A stretch of DNA of 64,000 nt from UBA6016 sp964568395 (GTDB lineage Bacteria > Campylobacterota > Campylobacteria > Campylobacterales > UBA6016). Position 1 is the stretch's first letter. Every line of letters begins with the position of its first letter. Positions 8,559 to 15,772 of this stretch are shown piece by piece. The translations under genes were made by a program, and so were the position numbers. The notes beneath the pieces were generated by a model. The model was not told the origin of the DNA and ran no database searches. It was given only the letters and a program-made list of their open reading frames with translations. The stretch is from NCBI GenBank assembly GCA_964568395.1, contig CAZMPN010000006.1:30549-94548 (forward strand). The letters are read 5' to 3'.

Positions 8559-9347
8559 TTATTTAGTCGGCGGCAGATAGCCGTAATAAGACAAAAGAGC
8601 AAGCTCGACTTCAACCTTACCCATTGGAACGCCATTTGAAGCCGTAGCCAAATAGGCGCCCTTTAAAACCATCATGTCGTCTAGTTTTACGTTTTTAGTG
8701 CCGCCGGTATTAGGAGAGCTAATTTTTTTAAAACTAGCTACGTCATCTGTAGAAAAAGCACCCAGCATAGCTTTTGGCTGGAAAGAGTCCAAAAGTAGCT
8801 TGCCTTTTTTATACGCCAGATCAGAGTGAATAGATTTTTTATCTAGAGAGTAATCCACGGATTTAGCAGCAGGCTCTAGAGCGGAAACTGAAGCGGCGGA
8901 AGCGGCGCGAGCGTTAATAATATTGTTCTGCTCCATAGCTTGAAGTTTTTGAACTTCGATATGTTCAGATGCACCCTTGCCGTAATTGTTAAATAGAGTT
9001 TGAGCTACGACGCCACGCTTGGACGTGATTTTAGTTTTTCTGCTTTTGAAGAAATCCCCTATTCTCTTCATAAGGGCAGATTTTAGTCTACGATACACCC
9101 TCCCCAAAACCTCAAAGTACTTATCCTGAGATCGAATAATCTTCATATAGGCCATTTGAGACATCATCATGATTACAAACTCGGTAGATTCTCTCATAGC
9201 AGAATTAACCCAATCATGCTTGTTGGCTTCGGTTATCGGCCCATATATACTATCGAGCATTTCTTCGACTTTAGGTTTAGCTACGTTACTCCAGGCGGCA
9301 AAAAACAGATTATCTTCAAAGGCCTCTACGGCCATAGGAACTATCAT
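8559..9347 (-). CDS. Hypothetical virion-like protein (262 aa)
   Basis: Residues 1-105 are helical with a basic stretch (RRLKSALMKRIGDFFKSRKTK) around 85-108, followed by an alanine- and serine-rich middle and a C-terminal domain with GGTKNVKLDDMMVLKGAYL. The ATG overlaps the stop of the preceding 319-residue gene by four bases. I do not recognise a family, and there are no membrane segments. The basic helix could contact nucleic acid or membrane. Its place among tail-fibre and lysis genes suggests a structural role. Confidence 0.7.
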   Translation of the reverse strand: MIVPMAVEAFEDNLFFAAWSNVAKPKVEEMLDSIYGPITEANKHDWVNSAMRESTEFVIMMMSQMAYMKIIRSQDKYFEVLGRVYRRLKSALMKRIGDFFKSRKTKITSKRGVVAQTLFNNYGKGASEHIEVQKLQAMEQNNIINARAASAASVSALEPAAKSVDYSLDKKSIHSDLAYKKGKLLLDSFQPKAMLGAFSTDDVASFKKISSPNTGGTKNVKLDDMMVLKGAYLATASNGVPMGKVEVELALLSYYGYLPPTK

Positions 9348-10303
9348 ATCAGGGCTCCCACAATTAGATATGTCGGAATATCAGCCTCGGAATAGTTCGT
9401 AGAAAACTCCAAAGTTCCGTTAGATATATGAGAAGCTACCTCTATAATAGAGTCATATACGCCCGTATAGCCTATATCAGTTATAGAATCAAAAAGGTCG
9501 TCAAGACCAAAGTCGTCTTCTTCCGGACGGAAGTTGTTAGTTTCACGGGCTTTAATCTCATTGGAGGCGTTATTTAAAAACTTAGCGTCGCGAGGACTTA
9601 TGACGGATACCGGAGCGTCGTCTATAAGAGATAAGCGAAAAGGCGTCCTGTCATATTCTAGACTTTCGTTTTTCGCACGATTAAGGATGTTAATCTGCTC
9701 CGGATCCGGCATTTTTTCCGATACGATATCGATTGAATTAGATACGTCGACAAGCGCGTTCTGACTTTGAATAAGCGTATCGGCGATATCGGTGAGTTCT
9801 GATAAAGGAGATAGGAGCTCTTTAAAGTCGGGCATTTTAAATTTGGATAGATCCGGCAAAGAGGCAGGTATATTATTTATAGCGTCCCTAATGTCCACCA
9901 AAACGTTCTGCACTTCGACAATACGATTATTTAAACCATACTCATTCCAGAAAGCATTGATAAGCCCTTCTCCGTTGGTAGCAATCTTAGAAAGAGCCGC
10001 GACAAGAGATAAAGAATCGCCTGGAGCCGGTGTTTTTGGGATTGAGGGCGTAGGGTTTTTAGGTAAAGGTTTAGGAGACGGTATAGGCTCGGGTTTTGGA
10101 TCTAGGCGCTGTTTTGGGAGGTCGGCAGGTTTTGGATTACGGGGATTGGGAACCGTAGCGTCAGGAATATAATCGGAATTGTTAGCCCTAATCCTGTTCC
10201 TCATAAAAGACTCAAGCGTAGAATCGCCCATACGGGTAGGACTTAACGGAAGTCCTATTCCGGAGTCGTCAAAAGTACGGCCAACCCACTTCAAAGCACC
10301 CAT
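9344..10303 (-). CDS. Hypothetical protein with proline-rich linker, probable virion component
   Basis: This 319-residue protein has an N-terminal part (1-50), a proline- and lysine-rich linker at about 52-95 (repeats of the PKPxP type), then a long helical region with LVDIRDAINNIP and DLSKFKMPDFKELL, and an acidic C-terminal domain. The ATG shares its A with the TAA of the upstream gene (TAATG). Proline-rich linkers of this type separate domains in phage minor coat and adsorption proteins, but no homology is recognised. It ends with an ATGA overlap to the next gene. Confidence 0.7.
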   Translation of the reverse strand: MGALKWVGRTFDDSGIGLPLSPTRMGDSTLESFMRNRIRANNSDYIPDATVPNPRNPKPADLPKQRLDPKPEPIPSPKPLPKNPTPSIPKTPAPGDSLSLVAALSKIATNGEGLINAFWNEYGLNNRIVEVQNVLVDIRDAINNIPASLPDLSKFKMPDFKELLSPLSELTDIADTLIQSQNALVDVSNSIDIVSEKMPDPEQINILNRAKNESLEYDRTPFRLSLIDDAPVSVISPRDAKFLNNASNEIKARETNNFRPEEDDFGLDDLFDSITDIGYTGVYDSIIEVASHISNGTLEFSTNYSEADIPTYLIVGALI

Positions 10304-11076
10304 TATGAAGCCGCCTCAACCTCTGATTGAATATAGACTAGAGCTTCCGGGACATAGTGGACTTCCGAAAAGCTACCAGAGTCATCTTTTCTAAGAAGCC
10401 TATATATGACAGTATAGGCGTTAGAGTCGGAGCGGACGAATACGGAGGAATCTACTTTGAATTCGCCGACGACGTTGGCTACTTTTACTTCCTGACCATC
10501 TCTATAGCGGCTAATATTTCCGTTTAGAGATTTATCTATGAACTTGAAATTAGCAAGAGAGCTTAGATCCACAGTAGAAACCTGAGTAGAAAGGTTTTCA
10601 AGCTTAGTAGCCAGATCGTCAGGTATTTGAATATCAAGAGAGTTTAGCTTATCCACAATAGCGGTAAAGATATTCAGTTTTGCGTCGACAGTCTCAACCG
10701 CGTTTAAAACAGGTGTCAAATCTACCGTGGCGGAACCACCGGGAGAAGAGGTGCCGCCGTAAACTGTAGATAAAAGATTGGCATACGTAACGCTATTATC
10801 TTTTTCAGCCAAATCAAACGTATAGTACGGATTCGAATCTATAGAGCAAGACTGAAGAAATAAGGCGTTTACGTCAAAAGAAACCTTTGTGTCGCCCCAA
10901 TAATCAGAGAAAGTAAGAGCGGAAGAAATGTCGTCACCAGTATCAAAGGAAGCGACACCGGGAGCGGTCAAGTTGAAACGTGCGACAGGCCTGGCGTCGG
11001 TTACCATATCAAAGAAGTTGAAAGTGACCTGGCAAGGAAAAACCAGATTGCTAAAAGTTATTTCGCCTATATGCAT
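10303..11076 (-). CDS. Hypothetical fibre-like virion protein (257 aa)
   Basis: Residues 1-100 are beta-rich, residues about 118-170 form a heptad-like coiled coil (VLNAVETVDAKLNIF, LATKLENLSTQV), and residues 175-257 are beta-rich again. This beta-coil-beta design is common in trimeric phage fibres. It begins 11 bases after the preceding gene and overlaps the next by TAATG. No family recognised. It may be a second fibre or a fibre-attachment protein. Confidence 0.65.
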   Translation of the reverse strand: MHIGEITFSNLVFPCQVTFNFFDMVTDARPVARFNLTAPGVASFDTGDDISSALTFSDYWGDTKVSFDVNALFLQSCSIDSNPYYTFDLAEKDNSVTYANLLSTVYGGTSSPGGSATVDLTPVLNAVETVDAKLNIFTAIVDKLNSLDIQIPDDLATKLENLSTQVSTVDLSSLANFKFIDKSLNGNISRYRDGQEVKVANVVGEFKVDSSVFVRSDSNAYTVIYRLLRKDDSGSFSEVHYVPEALVYIQSEVEAAS

Positions 11077-11087
11077 AACTAGCCTCC

Positions 11088-11384
11088 CTACCCTATCATT
11101 TTTGAGAATTTATTAAGAGCAAGAGACAGATCCGCCAGACTATCTTTTATATAAGTCAGTTTTTCATAATCAACTTCTTTAGCGTCAATCATAAAACCAA
11201 GCTCTTTCGCCATAGCAGAGAGACCTATAAAATCAGTTTCCAAAGTTTCGTCGCTAAGCTCGCTTAGTTTTTCAAAAACCTTAGAGGCTAAAACTGCCGC
11301 GCCGCCTATAGGAGCATTAATAGCAGTAGCTATAGTGCCGACCGTACCCATGATGTTAGAGATATCTTTTAATTCCATCGTCAA
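11088..11384 (-). CDS. Small protein with a hydrophobic N-terminal segment, possible holin-like partner of the endolysin
   Basis: This 98-residue protein has a glycine- and alanine-rich hydrophobic stretch at residues about 11-33 (GTVGTIATAIN, GGAAVLASKVF) and an amphipathic helical C-terminal half. It lies 5 bases downstream of the M15 peptidase gene. A single-pass holin or antiholin would fit the position, but the hydrophobic segment is glycine-rich and short, so this is tentative. It could also be a structural protein. Confidence 0.6.
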   Translation of the reverse strand: MTMELKDISNIMGTVGTIATAINAPIGGAAVLASKVFEKLSELSDETLETDFIGLSAMAKELGFMIDAKEVDYEKLTYIKDSLADLSLALNKFSKMIG

Positions 11385-11389
11385 TCCTT

Positions 11390-11728
11390 TTATACTTGTC
11401 TCTCAAAATGAGGGGTATCGACAAGAGTTTTGAAGTTGCCGCCCCACCTATTTTTGGGATTTAAACTCTCCCAATATGCGCCAACGGGAGCCAATACGGC
11501 TTTATCGTATGTAAGCTCGCCGTTTAAAAAGAAGTTTAGATCTATGGCCGTTTTTTTGAGATGGTAAGAGGCCATAGTTTTAGACTTGCCTTCTTTGACG
11601 TATATAACCTGCATCGCTTCAGGACGCTGCAATTCGCCGCCGGTAATTACAAACCCTTTAGAAATCGCGAAATCTATCAGTTTGCAGACGTCTTTTAAAA
11701 ATTCAAACTGTTCGTTTACAAGACTCAT
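11390..11728 (-). CDS. M15-family peptidase, probable phage endolysin
   Basis: This 112-residue protein carries the zinc-ligand pattern of L-Ala-D-Glu/D-Ala-D-Ala peptidases of family M15: S-x-H-x7-D in SYHLKKTAIDL near residue 55-65 and D-x-x-H-F-E in DTPHFE at the C-terminus, with the WGGNF segment between. Such phage enzymes cut peptidoglycan stem peptides. It is about the length of minimal endolysins and has no signal peptide, so a holin would be needed for export. The ATG at 11728 has an AAGGAG ribosome site. Confidence 0.85.
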   Translation of the reverse strand: MSLVNEQFEFLKDVCKLIDFAISKGFVITGGELQRPEAMQVIYVKEGKSKTMASYHLKKTAIDLNFFLNGELTYDKAVLAPVGAYWESLNPKNRWGGNFKTLVDTPHFERQV

Positions 11729-11739
11729 TTTTTCTCCTT

Positions 11740-11877
11740 TTAAGATTTATCTACTATTTCCGTTACCTTTTTTCTGAACAAGGCAAAGACCGAATCCAAA
11801 AGAAGCGGAAGACCGTTCTCCGAGATGACGCCGAATACGAAGGCGCAAATATCTCTATAAGCGGCATACGGTTTTAA
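11740..11877 (-). pseudogene. Start-less 45-codon frame between the tail-fibre gene and the endolysin
   Basis: After the tail-fibre stop (TAA 11874-11876), the -1 frame reads coherently from 11877 to a TAA at 11740, ending 11 bases before the endolysin ATG. It has no ATG, GTG or TTG near its beginning. The product would read as a helical hydrophobic peptide (DICAFVFGVISENGLPLLL) with a basic tail. Either it is the remnant of a holin gene whose start was lost when the fibre gene was exchanged, or it is reached by a -1 slip of the tail-fibre ribosome at TTT just before the TAA. Confidence 0.35.
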
Positions 11878-12815
11878 AAACGGGGTAAACTAAACTGTGA
11901 AACAGCAACGTCGTAGATCTTCAAATCAAACGTATAGAGATCACCGGTAGACGCACCCGTATTAGGCAGAAAAGATACATACCTAAAAGAACGGTTGGCG
12001 TCGGCAAGCTGAATAGTATAGGAGTACGGGGAGCTATAACCGTTCTGGACGCCATAAGACCCCAAAGAAGTCCAATTATTACCGTCCGAAGAAACACGGA
12101 CGGTAATGGCTGCACCCGAATAGTTGGTGCCTCCTATACGAATAGAGATCTTGGAAGCAGACTTCACGGACCCCAAATCAAAAACAGGAGAAACACCGGC
12201 GTTTGAGTATCCATACGTAGTGGAGCTAGGGTCGACTACCGCGGCCAGATTGGAGACGCCGGAAGAGGAAACGACAGGAAGCGTGCTGTTGTAGTTGTAG
12301 TATGAAACACCCAAAAAAGAAGCGAGTGCCGGATAATCGGCGATATTTAGCGTTTGCCCCAAAATATCCAGATAGTTGGAATCGGCTGGAATATTAGACG
12401 GAACCAGACGGACGAAACCTATAGGAAAATCCTTTATTTCGCTCCTGTCGGCTTTTTGCGACAGAAGATTCAATATTTGGGATATGGCGCCGCTATCCTC
12501 TTCAAGCCTCATGGATATTTCATAGAGCGTGTCGAGGTTTTGAGGGGCGGAGCCGATAAGGAAGCTTATACGATCGTCTATAAGGGTATCTACTTCATTT
12601 TTAGTATACAGCGCCGATAGATCCACGGCAGGCTGAGACCTGATAAGAGATAGCAGATATAGAAAATTCCTTATATATTTCTCGTTCCAGGAACCTACTT
12701 TTAACATATCGGCTTCGTTTTTACCGAAATAATCACCAACAAGTTCAAGGCCGTCAATATTTAGCATAGTCTTATTTTTTATTTCTATGTTCTGACCGCC
12801 ATAGTTAACTATCAT
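11874..12815 (-). CDS. Tail-fibre-like receptor-binding protein with collar-like and discoidin-like domains
   Basis: This is a 313-residue protein. Residues 70-125 contain a fibre coiled coil of the type found in T4-like fibres (GSAPQNLDTLYEISMRLEED). Residues 130-165 read as a tail-collar segment (PIGFVRLVPS, DYPALASFLGV). Residues about 175-305 resemble an F5/8 type C (discoidin) carbohydrate-binding domain, with SDGNNWTSLG and FRYVSFLP. The likely role is host recognition by a virion. AGAGG precedes the ATG at 12815. It follows an intrinsic terminator, so it is expressed less than the two genes upstream. Confidence 0.75.
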   Translation of the reverse strand: MIVNYGGQNIEIKNKTMLNIDGLELVGDYFGKNEADMLKVGSWNEKYIRNFLYLLSLIRSQPAVDLSALYTKNEVDTLIDDRISFLIGSAPQNLDTLYEISMRLEEDSGAISQILNLLSQKADRSEIKDFPIGFVRLVPSNIPADSNYLDILGQTLNIADYPALASFLGVSYYNYNSTLPVVSSSGVSNLAAVVDPSSTTYGYSNAGVSPVFDLGSVKSASKISIRIGGTNYSGAAITVRVSSDGNNWTSLGSYGVQNGYSSPYSYTIQLADANRSFRYVSFLPNTGASTGDLYTFDLKIYDVAVSQFSLPRF

Positions 12816-12869
12816 TTTAAACCTCTTTTATTCTGTAAAGCGCTTTATTCAAAAGGACTTAAAAGAATA

Positions 12870-12894
12870 AAAAGATGCGGGCTATAAACCCGCA
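12870..12894 (-). terminator. Intrinsic terminator after the two small virion-like genes
   Basis: TGCGGG at 12876-12881 pairs with CCCGCA at 12889-12894 around a CTATAAA loop. Read leftward, the stem is followed by CTTTTTATTCTTTT. It lies between the 121-residue gene and the tail-fibre gene, so it probably works as a partly read-through terminator that makes the two upstream proteins the most abundant products. Confidence 0.75.
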
Positions 12895-12933
12895 CCGTAT
12901 AAACCGGCAGGAGCCGAGCCAGCTCCAAAAGAG

Positions 12934-13299
12934 TTAGGCTACGGCCTTTGTTTCAGAAACGGAAACCTGATCTATTAGGAAAGTTTCGATGCCGTTAGAG
13001 TAAGTTTTACCCGTAAGAGCGGCTTGAATGTCACTTTCGCTAACAGTAGGTTTTACGATAGCGTTCAGATAGCCTTTTTTAGCTACCGAGCCGTTTACTA
13101 TAGATTTAACCGTTATCAATACTTTCGTATATGCAGTAGCGGCTTTATTGCCTTCTGTAGAAACAGGCTCTAGCACTTCAAATTGTCCGTCAAGGATAGC
13201 CGTACCGAACGCGGTAGCGTCAGTCATATTGTCGAACGGAGCAACAAAAGACTTAGATTTAGCATTTTCAAAATGCTGAAGAAATTTAAATACCGGCAT
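12934..13299 (-). CDS. Hypothetical small virion-like protein (121 aa), probably abundant
   Basis: This soluble 121-residue protein lacks cysteine and has no signal peptide or membrane segment. It shows alternating strands, with LITVKSIVNGSV and TFLIDQVSV. The start shares its A with the stop of the preceding gene (TAATG). It is the second gene after the operon promoter and is followed by an intrinsic terminator, an expression pattern used for major structural proteins. I do not recognise a family. Candidates are a capsid, tube or decoration protein. Confidence 0.7.
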   Translation of the reverse strand: MPVFKFLQHFENAKSKSFVAPFDNMTDATAFGTAILDGQFEVLEPVSTEGNKAATAYTKVLITVKSIVNGSVAKKGYLNAIVKPTVSESDIQAALTGKTYSNGIETFLIDQVSVSETKAVA

Positions 13300-13661
13300 T
13301 ATGCAATCCCCCTCGCGTCATAGCTTACTTTGATATTGGTAGCGTTAACAGTACACTGTAGGTCGGCTTTTAGCTTACCCATAGCAGCAGTTCTGATTTC
13401 GTTACCGTTTACGTTAGTTTTAACGTTAGGTACTCTAAAGGTATTGCTTGAATAACAACCCTTGCTTAGCATTTTAGAGCCGGTAATCGTTTTTGTATTC
13501 ATAACAAGTGGAGCTGGAGCAAGAGTGCCTTGAGCACCAGAACTTACGAATACAGATATCTCGCCCTCACATAGAGGTTTGAGAGCCGTAATAACAGAAT
13601 CGTCGCACGTAAACGACGCGTAATCCTCGTTTGTCATACATGACATTTTTTGAATCGCCAT
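13299..13661 (-). CDS. Hypothetical cysteine-containing virion-like protein (120 aa), first gene of the operon
   Basis: This 120-residue protein has six cysteines, at about residues 8, 19, 31, 68, 102 and in between, a beta-rich pattern (GEISVFVSSGAQ, NATNIKVSYDARG), and no membrane segment. It is the first gene of the leftward operon and has an AAAGGAAG ribosome site before the ATG at 13661. It is near the length of the next protein, and the pair may form one structure. No family recognised. Confidence 0.7.
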   Translation of the reverse strand: MAIQKMSCMTNEDYASFTCDDSVITALKPLCEGEISVFVSSGAQGTLAPAPLVMNTKTITGSKMLSKGCYSSNTFRVPNVKTNVNGNEIRTAAMGKLKADLQCTVNATNIKVSYDARGIA

Positions 13662-13926
13662 ATAGGTCTTCCTTTGGGTTAAATTTAGAGGTTATTAAAA
13701 CCTCGAAAATAGCTATTTTAGAAATTTCAAGAGAGATGATAGAAAAAAGAATAGAGGTTGTATAGAGTGAAAAACTATGATTTTTGATACTGATTTTACG
13801 GGGTTGACAAGGGGTGCAGGTACAATTTTTATAAAAACTGTACTTTTAAAGATGGCGTATTTAAAAATAGAGAAATAAAAATTCAATTATATTTACTTTG
13901 GTTATCATTTCTGATATACTGCTTGT
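13662..13926. promoter_or_regulatory. Intergenic control region between the phage-like operon and the toxin-antitoxin pair
   Basis: The 265 bases hold an inverted repeat GAGGTT-N5-AACCTC (13688-13704) and a second TAGAGGTT copy at 13752-13759. They could be operator or transcript-hairpin elements of the leftward operon. A TATACT -10 box at 13915-13920 serves the toxin gene. I cannot place the leftward promoter with confidence. Confidence 0.4.
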
Positions 13927-14262
13927 ATGAAATGGCAAATAAACTTCTATAGTGAAAAAGTAAAAAGCGAAACACATTCATTTCCAAAAAAGATACTAGC
14001 AAAGGTATTTCATATCTTTGATATGATTGAGGAGCTTGGTCCAAATCTAGGCAAGCCGCATACAGACTCGCTTGGAGATGGACTTTTTGAAGTCAGAGCA
14101 AAAGGCGAAGAAGGTATAGGTAGAAGCTTGTTTTGCTATGCGAAAGGCAAGAGGATTATTATTTTGCATTCATTTATCAAAAAAACGCAAAAAACTCCAA
14201 AGAAAGACTTAGATATTGCATTAACACGCAAAAAGGAGATAGACAATGAAGACGATAGATAG
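13927..14262 (+). CDS. RelE/HigB-type toxin (phage Gp49-like, DUF891)
   Basis: This 111-residue basic protein has the Gp49-like toxin layout: ELGPNLGKPHTDSL, GLFEVRAKG, RSLFCYAKGKRIIILHSFIKKTQKTP, the last part being the signature of this mRNA-cleaving RelE-superfamily group. It overlaps the antitoxin gene by 17 bases with the toxin first, which is the HigBA order. The -10 box TATACT ends only 6 bases before the ATG and no ribosome site is visible, so its mRNA may be leaderless. The pair would stabilise the phage-like element. Confidence 0.88.
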   Translation: MKWQINFYSEKVKSETHSFPKKILAKVFHIFDMIEELGPNLGKPHTDSLGDGLFEVRAKGEEGIGRSLFCYAKGKRIIILHSFIKKTQKTPKKDLDIALTRKKEIDNEDDR

Positions 14263-14557
14263 ACCGTCATATGAAGATTTTAAGAGAGAGGCACTAAAAG
14301 ACTCTGAGCTTAGAGCAGAATATGAAGCACTAAAACCAATCTTTGAGCTAAAAAAGCAAATGATAAAAGCAAGAATGGAAGCCAAACTTACGCAAGAAGA
14401 TATAGCAAATATCTTACATACAAAGAAAAGCAATATATCAAGGCTAGAAAGCCCAAATGCAAAACATCTTCCAAACCTAGGAACACTTATCGAATATGCA
14501 AAAGCAGTAGGTTTTGATCTGGAGATAAATTTAAAAAGAATTGCTAGAGCTAGATAG
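14246..14557 (+). CDS. XRE-family antitoxin (HigA-type)
   Basis: This 103-residue protein has a helix-turn-helix at about residues 45-95 (AKLTQEDIANILHTKKSNISRLES), and a helical N-terminus that would bind the toxin. It is encoded within the last 17 bases of the toxin gene and should neutralise it and repress the shared promoter. Length and gene order are usual for HigBA-type pairs. Confidence 0.88.
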   Translation: MKTIDRPSYEDFKREALKDSELRAEYEALKPIFELKKQMIKARMEAKLTQEDIANILHTKKSNISRLESPNAKHLPNLGTLIEYAKAVGFDLEINLKRIARAR

Positions 14558-14559
14558 TT

Positions 14560-14582
14560 TTTTGGTATACGTTTTGGTATAC
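14560..14582 (+). repeat. Tandem 11-base repeat TTTTGGTATAC
   Basis: TTTTGGTATAC occurs at 14560-14570 and 14572-14582 with one base between. Each copy contains the palindrome GTATAC. It starts two bases after the antitoxin stop. It could be a protein-binding site, or part of the right end of the element. The following 14583-14690 contains nothing else I can support. Confidence 0.5.
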
Positions 14583-14690
14583 AGCTATAAAACATAACCA
14601 ATCAAAATACCTATTTTAGCGAAGGTTAAAAGCTATAATATTAGTCTGGCCTTCGGCACCACACTCAAAAAACAATCAATAAAATCGGAT

Positions 14691-15638
14691 TTATCTCTTC
14701 CCGCTCATACACATAATAAACGCTTTTAGAATATCCATATCCAGATGCGAGTTCATGCTGTTTTTCATAAACGCCAGCGTCTCAAAAGTAGACATAGGGT
14801 CTTTATAACACCTTCTCGTGTTTAATGCATCAAAAATATCCGCGATTGTCACTATCTTCGCGTATAGCGATATATCCTTACCGCTTATGCCGTCCGGGTA
14901 GCCACTGCCGTCCAGTTTTTCGTGATGGTGCCTAACGGCCGAGAGTATGCGTCTATCGGCCTCGCCAGTCGTCTCGCACAAAATATCAAAACCGAACGCT
15001 GCGTGCTGTTTTATATGGGCGAACTCTTCCTCGTCCAGCTTCCCCTGCTTATTTAAGATTTCCGGCTTTATCTGGCTTTTGCCGACATCGTGCAGGGCGG
15101 CGCCGTGGGCTAACGCCTTTAGCTCATCCAGCGACAATCCCAAAAACTTGCCTATGCCTATGGAGTATATGGCTACGTTTATACAGTGCGTATAGGTATA
15201 GTAGTCATACGACGACGTCTTTACGAGCGATAAAAAAGCCTTTTCGTCGTTTAGCACGTTATCCATGATGACTTCAGCCGCACCCTTTACGTCCGCGATA
15301 GCCTTCGGCAGGTCCTCTTTTTCAAAAAGCCCCTTCATCACCCCTCTAGCCGTATCGTACATAAGCTTTGATTTTTCATCCCTGTCCAGCTTTTCATCGT
15401 TGGCAAACCTGGAGAGGTTCTCGCCCAAATAGTTTCTATATAGCCTCTCATCTTCTTCTCTTACGTAGACGCTATCAATATATACGTTCTCAAGCCCGAC
15501 CAAAGCTTTTTGCTCGAACGGCAACCCTTTTGCCGCATACAATATATAGCCCTCCGGTCCTTTTAGGTATATATCGAACGAATTTACGCTTCCTACTTGC
15601 AGTATCGACGTCGGGACCTCTATATATTGCTGCATCAT
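14691..15638 (-). CDS. HD-GYP domain protein, probable cyclic-di-GMP phosphodiesterase
   Basis: This 315-residue cytoplasmic protein has an N-terminal domain of about 100 residues of the DUF3391-like kind often in front of HD-GYP, then the HD-GYP domain: HDVGK near residue 184 and HHEKLDGSGYPDG near 241. Metal ligands H, HD, H, HH are present, so cyclic-di-GMP hydrolysis is expected. An AAGGAAG ribosome site precedes the ATG pair. It is the first chromosomal gene beyond the phage-like element and belongs to the dense set of cyclic-di-GMP proteins in this window. Confidence 0.88.
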   Translation of the reverse strand: MMQQYIEVPTSILQVGSVNSFDIYLKGPEGYILYAAKGLPFEQKALVGLENVYIDSVYVREEDERLYRNYLGENLSRFANDEKLDRDEKSKLMYDTARGVMKGLFEKEDLPKAIADVKGAAEVIMDNVLNDEKAFLSLVKTSSYDYYTYTHCINVAIYSIGIGKFLGLSLDELKALAHGAALHDVGKSQIKPEILNKQGKLDEEEFAHIKQHAAFGFDILCETTGEADRRILSAVRHHHEKLDGSGYPDGISGKDISLYAKIVTIADIFDALNTRRCYKDPMSTFETLAFMKNSMNSHLDMDILKAFIMCMSGKR

Positions 15639-15772
15639 TCTTGCTTCCTTGCGACGGCCGCCAAATCAGTATTCGGTAGATATTTGGCGTTTTATTTTCT
15701 TCTATTGTATAAAAAAACAATGCTTTAAAAATGCTCCGAAATATGCAAGAAAGCAACATCCAATAAATTTAG

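Noticed and set aside
7639..13661. Filamentous (inovirus-like) prophage
   Set aside because: There is no Zot-type ATPase, no short coat protein with signal peptide and membrane helix, and the endolysin argues against extrusion.
13804..13840. TTGACA-17-TTTTAT as a rightward promoter
   Set aside because: The -10 is poor and it lies 90 bases before the toxin, which has a closer TATACT; it remains possible but unsupported.
14640..14660. CTTCGGCACCA resembling the 3' end of a tRNA or tmRNA, a possible attachment site
   Set aside because: No T-arm or matching acceptor 5' strand precedes it, and no second copy is visible in the window. It may be chance.
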